Below, one piece after another: positions 46,179 to 55,206 of a stretch of 64,000 nt of DNA. The DNA comes from Thermocatellispora tengchongensis. Its GTDB lineage: Bacteria; Actinomycetota; Actinomycetes; Streptosporangiales; Streptosporangiaceae. Position 1 is the first letter of the stretch; each line of letters starts with the position of its first letter. The stretch covers positions 186,001 through 250,000 of the forward strand of contig NZ_JACHGN010000010.1 in assembly GCF_014202315.1 (NCBI RefSeq). Reading direction: 5' to 3'. The position numbers and the translations under genes were made by a program. The notes under the pieces are model-generated. The model was not told where the DNA came from. It saw only the letters and a list, made by a program, of their open reading frames with translations, and made no database searches.

Positions 46179-48869
46179 GTGAACGCGCACGAAACCACCC
46201 CCGCCGCCGGATATCCGGCCCACTGGGAGGCCGACGTGGTGCTCGCCGACGGCGGCACCGCGCACGTGCGCCCCATCCGCCCCGCCGACGCCGACCGGCT
46301 GCGCGCCTTCTACTCCCGCCTGTCCGACGAGTCGATCTACTTCCGCTTCTTCGGCCCCCGCCCCCGCCTTTCCGACCGCGAGGTCGAGCGGTTCACCAAC
46401 GTCGACTACCACGACCGGGTCGCGCTGATCGCGACCATCGGCACCGAGATGGTGGCCGTGATCCGCTACGACAGGATCGCCGACGGCGAGGCCGAGGTCG
46501 CCTTCCTGGTCGAGGACGCCCACCAGGGCCGCGGCGTCGCCTCCGTGCTCCTCGAACACCTCGCCGCCACCGCCCGCGAGAACGGCATCGGCCGCTTCGT
46601 CGCCGACGTGCTGCCCGCCAACCAGCGGATGATGGGCGTGCTGCGCCAGGCCGGCTACACCGGGCAGAGCACCTTCGAGGACGGCGTCGTGCGCATGACG
46701 CTCGACCTCACCCCCACCGAGACCGCGCACGAGGTCACCGTGGCGCGCGAGCACCGCGCCGAGGCCCGCTCCATCGAGCGGCTGCTCACCCCCGGCTCGG
46801 TCGCCGTCATCGGCGCCTCCCGCGAGCCGGGCGGCGTCGGCCAGATGGTGCTGCGCAACCTGCTGCGCGCCGACTTCACCGGCCCGGTCTACCCCGTGCA
46901 CCGCGAGGTGCGCGCGGTGGCGGGCGTGCGCGCGTACCCGAGCGTGACCGCCATCGACGGCGAGGTGGACCTCGCGGTGCTGGCCGTGCCCGCCCAGGGC
47001 GTGATCGACGTCGTCAAGGAGTGCGCGGAGAAGGGGGTGCGCGGGCTCATCGTCGTCTCCTCCGGCTTCGGCGAGACCGGGCCGGAAGGGCGGGAGCGCC
47101 AGGACGAACTGGTGCGCATCGCCCGCGCGTACGGGCTGCGCGTCGTCGGCCCCAACTGCCTGGGCATCGCCAACACCGACCCCGCCGTACGCCTCAACGC
47201 CACGCTCGCCGCCACCGTGCCGGCGCGGGGCCGGGTCGGCTTCTTCAGCCAGTCGGGCGCGCTCGGCGCCGCGCTGCTGCAGCGGGTCGCCCAGCGCGGC
47301 ATGGGCCTGTCGTCGTTCGTCTCGGCCGGCAACCGGGCCGACGTGTCGGGCAACGACCTGCTCCAGTACTGGGAGGAGGACCCGGCGACCGACGTGATCC
47401 TGCTCTACCTGGAGTCGTTCGGCAATCCGCGCAAGTTCGCCCGGCTGGCCCGGCGGATCTCGCGCCGCAAGCCGATCGTCGCGGTCAAGAGCGGGCGCAC
47501 GACCCAGGGCGTGCCCGTCGGCCACGCCGCCCCCGTGATCGCCCTGCCCGACACCGCGCTCAGCTCGCTGTTCGAGCAGGCCGGCGTGATCCGGGTGGAC
47601 GACCTGATGCAGCAGTTCGACGTCGCGCAGCTCCTGGCCCACCAGCCGCTGCCCGCCGGGCCCGGGGTCGCGGTGGTGAGCAACTCCGACGCGCTGACGC
47701 TGCTCGCTGCCGACGCCTGCGTCAGCGCCGGGCTCACCCCCACCCCGCCGGTCAACCTGGGCCCGGCCGCCGGCCCCGCCGAGTACGGCGCCGCGCTCGC
47801 CGACCGCCTGGCCGACGACGACGTGCACGCGGTCGTGGTCATCTACACCCCGCCCATCCCCGGGCAGTGCGACGAAGTGGCCGCCGAGCTGCTCCGGGTC
47901 GTCCAAGGGGCCGCCAAGCCGGTGCTCGCCACCTACCAGGGGCGGATCGGCATGCTGCCCGAGCTGAGCGTGCCCGGCCCGCCGGCCAGGTCCAGGAACG
48001 CGCCGCCCCCCGGGCCCGGGTTCGGCTCGATCCCGTCGTACGCGGCCCCGGAGGAGGCCGTGCGCGCCCTCGCCCACGTCGTGCGCTACGCCGCCTGGCG
48101 CGCCCGCCCCGCCGGCCCGGCCCCGATAGCCGAGCCCTCCCCGCACGCCGAGGCCGCCCGCGCCCTGGTCCGCGCCGCGCTGGAGCGGGCCGAGCCCGCC
48201 GAGACGGTGCGCATCGACGCCACCGAGCTGCTCGGCTGCTACGGCGTGACCGTCTGGCCCGCGCAGCCCGCCGCCTCCGCCGAGGAGGCCCTGGCCGCGG
48301 CCGAGCGGCTGGGCTGGCCCGTCGTGGTCAAGGCCGCCGACCCGCGGGCCGCCGAGCGGGCCGGGACCGTACGCCTCGGGCTGGCCGGGCCCGAGACGCT
48401 GCGCCAGGCGTACGCCGACCTGTCGGCCCAGCTCGGCCCGGACGAGCCGCTGGCGGTGCAGCGGATGGCGCCGCAGCCCGCCGTGCCCGTGGTGATCAGC
48501 GTGGTCGAGGACCCTGCGGTCGGCCCGGTCGTGTCCTTCGGGCTCGGCGAGGTGACCGCGCGCCTGCTCGGCGACGTGGCGTACCGGCTGGCGCCGCTGA
48601 CCGACGGCGACGCGGCCGAGCTGGTCCGCGCCGTACGCGCGGCGCCGCTGCTGCTCGGCGGCTACGGCTACCCGCCCGTCGCGGTCAAGGCCCTGGAGGA
48701 CCTGCTGGTCGTCGCCGGGCGGGTGGCCGACGAGCTGCCCGAGGTCGAGCGGCTGGACCTCGACCCGGTGCTCGTCGGCCAGTCGGGCGTGACCGTGCTG
48801 GCCGCCCGCGCCGTCCTGCGCAGCCCCCGCGGCCCCCGTCCCGACGACGGTCCCCGCCGCCTGCGCTGA
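46179..48869 (+). CDS. Bifunctional GNAT acetyltransferase / NDP-forming acyl-CoA synthetase-like protein (Pat type)
   Basis: An 896-aa fusion. The N-terminal about 180 residues are a GNAT domain (AFLVEDAHQGRGVASVLLEH), then a CoA-binding domain (LLTPGSVAVIGASREPGGVG), then ligase and flavodoxin-like domains, and an ATP-grasp end (WPVVVKAADPRAAERAGTVR). It is a protein lysine acetyltransferase of the Pat group, with the GNAT at the N-terminus as in streptomycete enzymes and opposite to enterobacterial Pat. It probably acetylates AMP-forming acyl-CoA synthetases. GTG 46179 follows GGGAG. The ligase-like half in such proteins is usually regulatory. Confidence 0.9.
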   Translation: MNAHETTPAAGYPAHWEADVVLADGGTAHVRPIRPADADRLRAFYSRLSDESIYFRFFGPRPRLSDREVERFTNVDYHDRVALIATIGTEMVAVIRYDRIADGEAEVAFLVEDAHQGRGVASVLLEHLAATARENGIGRFVADVLPANQRMMGVLRQAGYTGQSTFEDGVVRMTLDLTPTETAHEVTVAREHRAEARSIERLLTPGSVAVIGASREPGGVGQMVLRNLLRADFTGPVYPVHREVRAVAGVRAYPSVTAIDGEVDLAVLAVPAQGVIDVVKECAEKGVRGLIVVSSGFGETGPEGRERQDELVRIARAYGLRVVGPNCLGIANTDPAVRLNATLAATVPARGRVGFFSQSGALGAALLQRVAQRGMGLSSFVSAGNRADVSGNDLLQYWEEDPATDVILLYLESFGNPRKFARLARRISRRKPIVAVKSGRTTQGVPVGHAAPVIALPDTALSSLFEQAGVIRVDDLMQQFDVAQLLAHQPLPAGPGVAVVSNSDALTLLAADACVSAGLTPTPPVNLGPAAGPAEYGAALADRLADDDVHAVVVIYTPPIPGQCDEVAAELLRVVQGAAKPVLATYQGRIGMLPELSVPGPPARSRNAPPPGPGFGSIPSYAAPEEAVRALAHVVRYAAWRARPAGPAPIAEPSPHAEAARALVRAALERAEPAETVRIDATELLGCYGVTVWPAQPAASAEEALAAAERLGWPVVVKAADPRAAERAGTVRLGLAGPETLRQAYADLSAQLGPDEPLAVQRMAPQPAVPVVISVVEDPAVGPVVSFGLGEVTARLLGDVAYRLAPLTDGDAAELVRAVRAAPLLLGGYGYPPVAVKALEDLLVVAGRVADELPEVERLDLDPVLVGQSGVTVLAARAVLRSPRGPRPDDGPRRLR

Positions 48870-48977
48870 CCCGCCGCCCCCGCCCCCCGGGGGGTGTGCG
48901 GAACCGTGATCACGCCGGGGCCCGCACCCCCGGCCCGCGTGATGAAAGCGCGACCCGGGACAGGGCAGGATGGACAC

Positions 48978-49568
48978 ATGAGGGAAACCCGAGTCTCGGC
49001 CGCGGGCCTGCGCGAAGCGATCGACCGCAGCGGCTACTACCCCGACCTCGTCTCCGACGCGGTGGAGTCGGCGCTGGGCAAGGAGGTCGTGACCGCCTAC
49101 GTCGTGCACCACGAGGCCACCTTCGACCCGGCGATGGAGGTCCGCAGGCACGTCACCGTCCTCGTGCTGTCGCCCACCCGGCTCATCGTCTGCCACACCG
49201 ACGAGCACCCGCCCGGCGACGGGGCGACCGTGGCCCACGCGTCCACGATCACCGAGGCGGTGCTGCTGAGCCGCATCCAGTCGGTCAGCGTGACCAGGGT
49301 GGTCCCCGACCCCGCGTCGTACGTCCCGGGCACCCCGCCGACCGAGGTGACCCTCACCATCGGGTGGGGCGGCATCGCCCACGTCGACCTGGAGCCCGCC
49401 ACCTGCGGCGACGAGAACTGCGAGGCCGACCACGGCTACACCGGCGCGGTCACCGCCGACGACATGTCCCTGCGCGTGAGCGACGCCGCCGACGGCGCCG
49501 ACGCGGTGCGCAGCGTGCTCGCCTTCGCCAAGGCCCTGTCCGAGGCCACCGCGAGGGCCGCCTCGTGA
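48978..49568 (+). CDS. DUF5998 family protein
   Basis: A 196-aa actinobacteria-specific protein. Characteristic parts are AGLREAIDRSGYYPDLVSDA near the start, then YVVHHEATFDPAMEVRRHVT and VLVLSPTRLIVCHTDEHPPG. Some databases call it a phosphodiesterase on the basis of a nearby gene, but I see no metal-binding motif to support this. It overlaps the rhodanese start by GTGA, so the two are coupled. Confidence 0.85.
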   Translation: MRETRVSAAGLREAIDRSGYYPDLVSDAVESALGKEVVTAYVVHHEATFDPAMEVRRHVTVLVLSPTRLIVCHTDEHPPGDGATVAHASTITEAVLLSRIQSVSVTRVVPDPASYVPGTPPTEVTLTIGWGGIAHVDLEPATCGDENCEADHGYTGAVTADDMSLRVSDAADGADAVRSVLAFAKALSEATARAAS

Positions 49569-50386
49569 CCTCGCCGCTGATCACGCCCGGCGAGCTGTCC
49601 GCGATGTCCCCCCGGCCCACCGTGCTCGACGTACGCTGGCGGCTGGCCGGGCCGCCCGGCGCCGAGTCCTACCGCGAGGGCCACCTGCCCGGGGCCGTCT
49701 TCTGCGACCTCGACACCGACCTCGCCGGCCCGCCCGGCGCTGGCGGGCGTCACCCGCTGCCGTCGCCGGAGCGGTTCCAGGCCGCGATGCGCCGCCTCGG
49801 CGTCTCCGGCTCGCGCCCGGTGGTCGTCTACGACGACGCCGACTCCACCGCCGCCGCCCGCGCCTGGTGGACCCTGAGCTACTTCGGCCACCCCGACGTA
49901 CGCGTGCTCGACGGCGGCTACCGCGCCTGGACCGAGGCCAGGCTCCCGGTCGCCAAGGACGAGCCCGAGGTCGCCCCCGGCGACTTCACCGCCACGCCCG
50001 GCGGCATGCCGTTGCTCACCGCCGACGAGGCCGGCGCGCTCGCGGGCTCCGGCGTGCTGCTCGACGCCCGCGCCGCCGAGCGCTACCGGGGCGAGGTGGA
50101 GCCGGTCGATCCCGTGGCGGGCCACATCCCCGGCGCGGTCAGCGCGCCCACCGGCGAGAACGTGGACGCCTCCGGCCGCTTCCTGCCCCCCGAGCGGCTG
50201 CGGGCCCGCTTCGCCGCCCTGGGCGCGACCGAGACGGCCCGGGTGGGCGCCTACTGCGGCTCCGGCGTCACCGCCTCTCACGAGGTGCTGGCGCTGCGGC
50301 TGGCGGGCGTACCCGCGGCGCTGTACGCCGGCTCCTGGTCGCACTGGATCACCGACCCCGCACGTCCGGTGGCCACCGGGGGGTGA
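49565..50386 (+). CDS. Two-domain rhodanese-type sulfurtransferase
   Basis: A 273-aa thiosulfate/3-mercaptopyruvate sulfurtransferase-like protein. The first rhodanese domain (LLDARAAERY-type, here TVLDVRWRLAG) is non-catalytic; the second carries the active-site loop YCGSGVTAS with the persulfide Cys. It transfers sulphur to cyanide or other thiophilic acceptors. GTG 49565 overlaps the DUF5998 stop. It converges on the CHAT gene with four bases between stop codons. Confidence 0.9.
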   Translation: MTSPLITPGELSAMSPRPTVLDVRWRLAGPPGAESYREGHLPGAVFCDLDTDLAGPPGAGGRHPLPSPERFQAAMRRLGVSGSRPVVVYDDADSTAAARAWWTLSYFGHPDVRVLDGGYRAWTEARLPVAKDEPEVAPGDFTATPGGMPLLTADEAGALAGSGVLLDARAAERYRGEVEPVDPVAGHIPGAVSAPTGENVDASGRFLPPERLRARFAALGATETARVGAYCGSGVTASHEVLALRLAGVPAALYAGSWSHWITDPARPVATGG

Positions 50387-50389
50387 CGG

Positions 50390-52843
50390 TCACGCCCCGG
50401 GCAGCGCGGTGAACCCGGCGCCCAGGCAGGCGAAGCCGAAGACCCCGGTCTTGGCCGAGGCCGCGGTGAGCGCGTGGGCGGGCGGGTGACCCGCCGCGAG
50501 CAGGTCGTGGAAGACCGCCATCAGCGTGGCGGTGTCGTCGTCGCGCACCGGCACCAGCCCCGCCACCACGCACGCCGTGCCCCGGGCCAGGAACGTCCCG
50601 GCCAGCCCCAGGACCGCCCCGTCGGCGGGGGTCCGCGACAGGCCCACCTCGCAGGCCGACAGCACCACCAGCCAGGCGGGTGTGCGCAGGCGGCACAGGT
50701 CGTAGGCCATCAGCGGCCCGTCGTCCAGGTCGATGCTCGACAGCATCGGGCTGCGCGCGTCGAAGAACCCGTGCGCGGCCAGGTGCACCACCAGCGCGGA
50801 GTCCAGGGCCCGCAGCACCGGCCCCGACCGGGCCGCCACCGGCCGCGCCCCCCGATGGCAGCCCAGCACGGCCGCGGCCTCCCCCCGCCCGTGCGCCAGG
50901 CCGGGCCCGGCGACCACCGCGACGCCCTCGCCCCGGGGCGGGGTGCGGGCCGCGGCCAGCCACGCGCCCGCCGAGGGCGCCACGCACACCGGGCGCTCGC
51001 GCAGACCGGGCAGGACCGGCCACGGCAGCGAGTACAGCGCGCCCGTGGGCACGATCGCCACCGGCCCGCACGGGGGCAGGGCCTCCGCGAGCGGGCCGAG
51101 CAGGACCTCCTCCACGCTCGCCGCCTCCTCCATGGCCACACCCGGCTCGCCCGGCGGCCCCGCGTCGCCGAGGGCCTGGCGGCGCAGGGCGTACTGGAGG
51201 CGGGCGACGGCTTCGGCGGCGGGGGTCATCGGCCCCAGCGGGCACACCGTGACCCCCTCGGAGGTGACCACGATCGCGGTGAGCTCGGCGCCGTGCCGTA
51301 CGTACTCGACCACGGCGCCGTCGGCCCCCAGCACCGCCCGCAGCCCGTCGAGCCCCGGGGCGCCGGGACGTCCGGTCGCGGCCACCGACCGCCACCGCTC
51401 GGCCCACTCCAGCGCGTTCTCCGGCACGCCGCCGCGCAGCGCCAGCGTGAGGCCGAACTCCGCCAGCCGCTCGCCCGCCCGCACCGCGTACGCGCGAGCC
51501 AGCGGATCGTGCGTCGCCGAGCCGCCCACCTCGGCCAGCCCCTTCGCCACCGCGTCGAACGCCCCGCGCGTGTCACCGTCCAGATCCCGCGCCAGCGCCA
51601 GGGCGTGCGCCCGCACCGGCCCCTCGCCCTCGGCGGCGACGTCGTCCAGTTGCCGCCGGGCCGTGGCCCGCTCACCGAGCCGCAGCGCCGCCTCCACCGC
51701 GGCCAGCCGCAGATGCGCGGCGGCGTCGTGATGGCGGGCGTCGGCGAGGTCGCCGGCGCAGCGCGACATCCGCGCCACCAGCTCCGGGCAGGGCCCGTCG
51801 ATCGCCAGCCGCGCCCGGAGCATGATGTCGTCGGCGAGGGGCAGCATGCCCGCCCGCCCCTGGTCCTTCAGGTCGGCGGCGGCCCGCTCGGCGGTCGCGG
51901 CGGCCGCGTGGGGCGCGGAGGCCAGCAGCTCCAGCCGGGCCAGCAGCAGCCGCGCGTCCGCCAGCCCGCCCCGTGCCCCGGCCGCCTCCAGCTCGGGCAC
52001 GGCCAGATCGAGCAACGCCCGCGCCTCGCCCGGCAGCCGTATGGACAGCAGCGCGGCGGCCAGGTCGCACCGCATCATGGCCAGCCGCTCCGGGCACTCG
52101 CGCAGGGCCACCTCGGCCTCCCGGTAGCGCGCGAACGCCAGCGGGACGTCCCCCCGCCGCGCCGCCAGGAACGGCCGGTCGGCCTCCGCCAGCGCCACCA
52201 GATGCCCCAGTCCCGCCGCCCGCCCCAGCGCCAGGCACCGCTCCAGGTCCTCCTCCGCCTGCCCGTGCCGCCCCAGGTACGCCGACACCACCGCCCGGTT
52301 CAGCAGCGCCCCCACCAGGAACCGCAGGTCGTCCGCCTCCGGCGTACCCGCCTCCGGCAACGGCGGCCCGGCCGCCCCCATGAGCGCCTCCACCGCCAGA
52401 TCCCCCTGCGCCGCGGCCTCGTCCAGCCGCCCCAGCGCCACCAGGGCCACCGCCCGCTGCGAGGCCAGCTTGGCGACGTCGCTCCCGCCCAGACACGGCT
52501 CCGCAGCTACGGCGATCTCCAGAGCCTCCTCCGGATGCCCCATCTCGGTCCGCACGGTCACCAGCGACAACCGCGCCTGCGCCACCCGCCGCTCCGGCAC
52601 TCCGCCCCCCTCCTCCACCACGGCCCGAAGCTGCCGCTCCGCCAACGCCAGATCCCCCAGCTCCCGAGCCGCCAGCGCCACCGCCCGCCGCGCCACCGCC
52701 ACCGCCTCCCACTCCCCACGCCCCCGGGCCGCGTCCAGAACCGCATACGCCCGCTCCAACGCCGCCGAGGGCCGCGCCGCGGTCAGCCACAGAGCCTCCT
52801 CAGCAGCACGAAGAGACGAGGTCACGCGGTCATGTGTGGTCAT
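50390..52843 (-). CDS. TPR-CHAT caspase-like protease
   Basis: An 817-aa protein. Residues 1-about 560 are tetratricopeptide-like helical repeats. The C-terminal about 250 residues are a CHAT domain of the caspase/separase clan. The catalytic dyad is His691 in HLAAHGFFDARSP and Cys731 in LSACEVGLSRTPADG, followed by GLAGTFLARG. CHAT-TPR proteins act as proteases unleashed by partner or ligand binding, for example in craspase-like and conflict systems. ATG 52843 is chosen because upstream in-frame sequence is repetitive. It follows three genes on the same strand: a subtilase, an ECF sigma factor and a small beta-sandwich protein. Confidence 0.88.
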   Translation of the reverse strand: MTTHDRVTSSLRAAEEALWLTAARPSAALERAYAVLDAARGRGEWEAVAVARRAVALAARELGDLALAERQLRAVVEEGGGVPERRVAQARLSLVTVRTEMGHPEEALEIAVAAEPCLGGSDVAKLASQRAVALVALGRLDEAAAQGDLAVEALMGAAGPPLPEAGTPEADDLRFLVGALLNRAVVSAYLGRHGQAEEDLERCLALGRAAGLGHLVALAEADRPFLAARRGDVPLAFARYREAEVALRECPERLAMMRCDLAAALLSIRLPGEARALLDLAVPELEAAGARGGLADARLLLARLELLASAPHAAAATAERAAADLKDQGRAGMLPLADDIMLRARLAIDGPCPELVARMSRCAGDLADARHHDAAAHLRLAAVEAALRLGERATARRQLDDVAAEGEGPVRAHALALARDLDGDTRGAFDAVAKGLAEVGGSATHDPLARAYAVRAGERLAEFGLTLALRGGVPENALEWAERWRSVAATGRPGAPGLDGLRAVLGADGAVVEYVRHGAELTAIVVTSEGVTVCPLGPMTPAAEAVARLQYALRRQALGDAGPPGEPGVAMEEAASVEEVLLGPLAEALPPCGPVAIVPTGALYSLPWPVLPGLRERPVCVAPSAGAWLAAARTPPRGEGVAVVAGPGLAHGRGEAAAVLGCHRGARPVAARSGPVLRALDSALVVHLAAHGFFDARSPMLSSIDLDDGPLMAYDLCRLRTPAWLVVLSACEVGLSRTPADGAVLGLAGTFLARGTACVVAGLVPVRDDDTATLMAVFHDLLAAGHPPAHALTAASAKTGVFGFACLGAGFTALPGA

Positions 52844-53856
52844 TGGTTCCGCCGATCCAGAGGTAGCAGGAATGGGTTGACACGCCCGGCCGCGCCCCCG
52901 AGGGCCGCCCTGCGATGGGCCCGGCGGTCGGGACGCGAGGTGTGGCGCGGTAAGGACCTCGTGGTGCTGAGGCCCCGGTAGTGCGGTGAGGACCTCGTGG
53001 TGCTGAGGCTCCGGTGGTGCGGTGAGGACCTCATGGTGCTGAGGGCCCGGTGGTGCGGTGAGGACCTCGTGGTGCTGAGGGCCCGGTGGTGCGGTGAGGA
53101 CCTCGTGGTGCTGAGGCCCCGGTGGTGCGCTGCGGACGTTCTGGCCGGACGACGGCTGGGGATGCCGGGGCGCGGGAGTGCGTGTGCCCGGATGCTGCCC
53201 ATGGGGGCGGCGCCGGCCGTGCTGAGCGACGCCGGTAGGCGCGCCGGGTACCGGGGGTGGAGCGCCCGCTGGCCTCGGCGCGACCGGCGCCGCCCACATA
53301 CGTCGCATCCACCGTGGAACGTTCCGAGGCGCCGCATGCGCACACCCCGATGGCCGCGGCTGAGCAGGATGGGGTGTGGGGCGAATGGGGCCGCCGAGTG
53401 TCGCTCCGTTCGGTGCCGTCGTGGGTTGGATGGCTGGTGGCGCGGATGCGGGCGCGTGGCCTGTGTGTGACGCGGTGCCGTGCGAGGGGCCGGTGCGCGG
53501 GTGCCGTGTGGCTCTGGCCATTGACTCCACGAGGGCCGGACCTGGTGGTTCGTCGCGGCGGTGTCGGTGCGGGAGTCGGGCATCTTCCCGGTCGTCTGTG
53601 GCGCGCACTGCGGTGCGGGCGCCGGGGGGGGTGACGCAGGCGGGGCGTCGTGAGGCGCGAAGGTGTCGGCGGCGGGGATGCGGCTGCCGGAGAAGAGGCT
53701 TGGGGAGGGCTCCCGAAGTGGGGACGCGCGGTGACCCGGGTGTGGTGGGAGCGCGTGCGGTGAGGAGCCTGCGCGAGGGGGGCGGAGGCCGTTGGGAGCG
53801 GAGGGGCGCCCAAGGGCTGGGGGGAGGGTGGCATGAGGGGTGGGTGAGGGAGGGGG
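52844..53856. other. Repeat island between CHAT and its upstream genes
   Basis: About 1 kb with no credible gene. Open frames are Pro/Arg/His-rich or Gly/Arg-rich. A five-copy 36-bp tandem repeat occupies 52953-53132. Transcription from the sigma-factor side must cross this stretch to reach CHAT unless CHAT has its own promoter. Confidence 0.6.
52953..53132. repeat. Five-copy 36-bp tandem repeat
   Basis: The unit begins AGGACCTCGTGGTGCTGAGG and occurs at 52953, 52989, 53025, 53061 and 53097 with an exact 36-bp period and few substitutions. On the minus strand it would read as a 12-residue repeat, but no start, domain or codon signal supports a protein. There are no spacers, so it is not a CRISPR array. 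Confidence 0.9.
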
Positions 53857-54351
53857 TCAGGAGCGGATCAGGGTCCAGCTCGTGGTGACGGGGGGCTGGC
53901 CGGTGCGGTGGCAGACGACGGTGAACCAGCCCGGGGGGAGGCCCGTGGCGGCGAAGTGGCCGGTGGGGGAGATGTCGCGGGACTGGGTGAGGTGGGGGGT
54001 GCGGATGTCTATGCGGCTGCCGGGGCCCGGGTTGGGGAGGAGGCGGCCGGCGAGGTCGAGGAGGCCGTCGGAGACGGTGATCTCTACGTCCACGGCCAGG
54101 CCGGCGGCGGCGAAGCGGAGGAGGCGGGGGCGGGAGGCCGGGTCGGGTTCGCGCTCGGGGCCGGGCCGGGGCGGGGAGTTGCGGTGGGGCGGGTGCTTGT
54201 GGGTGCGGGGTATGGGGACGCGGGGGGCGGTGACGGCCCCGGGTGTGCGCAGGGTGTAGGCGTGCCGGGCGGAGGCGGTCACCTGGCGGGGGACCGGGTC
54301 GTGGCCGGCGGCCATGCGCAGGGCGGCGAGCAGGGCTTCCTCATCGATCAT
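53857..54351 (-). CDS. Small beta-sandwich protein linked to the sigma factor
   Basis: A 164-aa protein with no named function. The N-terminal helix MIDEEALLAALRMAAGHDPV is followed by a basic, proline-rich linker. A C-terminal about 80-residue all-beta domain follows (LLRFAAAGLAVDVEITVSDG, then HFAATGLPPGWFTVVCHRTG) that resembles carboxypeptidase-regulatory/Ig-like sandwiches. In actinobacteria such proteins occur between an ECF sigma gene and a TPR-CHAT gene. ATG 54351 follows GAGGA. It could be an anti-sigma-like or adaptor protein. The function is inferred only from position. Confidence 0.65.
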   Translation of the reverse strand: MIDEEALLAALRMAAGHDPVPRQVTASARHAYTLRTPGAVTAPRVPIPRTHKHPPHRNSPPRPGPEREPDPASRPRLLRFAAAGLAVDVEITVSDGLLDLAGRLLPNPGPGSRIDIRTPHLTQSRDISPTGHFAATGLPPGWFTVVCHRTGQPPVTTSWTLIRS

Positions 54352-54566
54352 GGGCACCGTTCCTCGGGAAGAGCGGGTGTGGTCGGTCGTCGGTCCTTGC
54401 GGGGGTTTCATCGTGGTGCATGTGCTTTCCAGGGGTTTCAGGGCTTCCATGGGTTGCATGGGTTGCCGGTTTGCGTGAATTGCATTGTGTTGTTGGCGGG
54501 TTGGAGGGATTTTCCGGCGGTCGTCGGTCGTGGCTTTTGGCTCGACGGTGACCGGCGTGTGGTGGG

Positions 54567-55133
54567 CTAGGGCGGGTCCTCCGCTGCGATCAGGCGGCTC
54601 AGGTGGCGCAGGCAGCGAGAGCGGGTGGGGCCGACGCTGCCGCGGGGCATGCCGAGGCGCAGGGCGATCTGGTGGGTGCCGGCGTCGGGGTCGGTGGCCA
54701 CCAGGCGGAGCAGGGACCGGCACGGCTCGTGCAGGCGTGCCACGGCGTGCCAGACGCGGGCGCGGCGCTCGGCGTCGAGGACGATCGCCAGGGGGTCGGC
54801 GGTCTCGGTGTCGTCGCCGGGGCGTGGCGGCGGTGGGGGCTCGGGGGCGGGGAGCACCCGGCTGTTGCCGCGGGCGATGTGCAGGGCCTCGTGGCGGGTC
54901 GTGGTGAGCAGCCAGCGGCCCAGCGCCTCGGGGGTGTGGATGGCCGTGATGTGTTCGAGCAGGCGCAGCCAGGCGGCCTGCACGGCGTCGTCGGCGTCGC
55001 CGGAGGCCAGCCCGTACGCGCGGGCGCAGGCCCACATCATCGGGCTGTAGGTCTCGACCAGCCGGTCCCAAGCCCCGCGGTCGCCCTCGGCGGCCGCCCG
55101 CAGCAGCGGGGCCGGCGCGGTCGTATCGGGCAC
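54567..55133 (-). CDS. ECF-type RNA polymerase sigma factor
   Basis: A 188-aa ECF sigma factor. The region 2 core is AWDRLVETYSPMMWACARAY, then DADDAVQAAWLRLLEHITAI and LGRWLLTTTRHEALHIARGN. A short Pro-rich linker leads to region 4 (GTHQIALRLGMPRGSVGPTR). GTG 55133 follows GGAGG. No classical anti-sigma gene follows; instead a beta-sandwich protein and the CHAT protease are downstream and a subtilase is upstream on the same strand. It probably switches on this local set or a wider regulon. Confidence 0.9.
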   Translation of the reverse strand: MPDTTAPAPLLRAAAEGDRGAWDRLVETYSPMMWACARAYGLASGDADDAVQAAWLRLLEHITAIHTPEALGRWLLTTTRHEALHIARGNSRVLPAPEPPPPPRPGDDTETADPLAIVLDAERRARVWHAVARLHEPCRSLLRLVATDPDAGTHQIALRLGMPRGSVGPTRSRCLRHLSRLIAAEDPP

Positions 55134-55206
55134 GTCTGCCTCCAGCGGAGCCTCGCGCCCCGGTGAAGTCGGAGAGTAGTCAATCCTGGACTGTACGTCA
55201 GGGATT

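Noticed and set aside
52953-53132. Possible CRISPR array
   Set aside because: The 36-bp units are directly adjacent with no spacers and no cas genes are in the window.
53031-53834. Pro/Arg/Ser-rich minus-strand frame upstream of CHAT
   Set aside because: It translates the 36-bp repeats and neighbouring noise; no ribosome binding site or domain.
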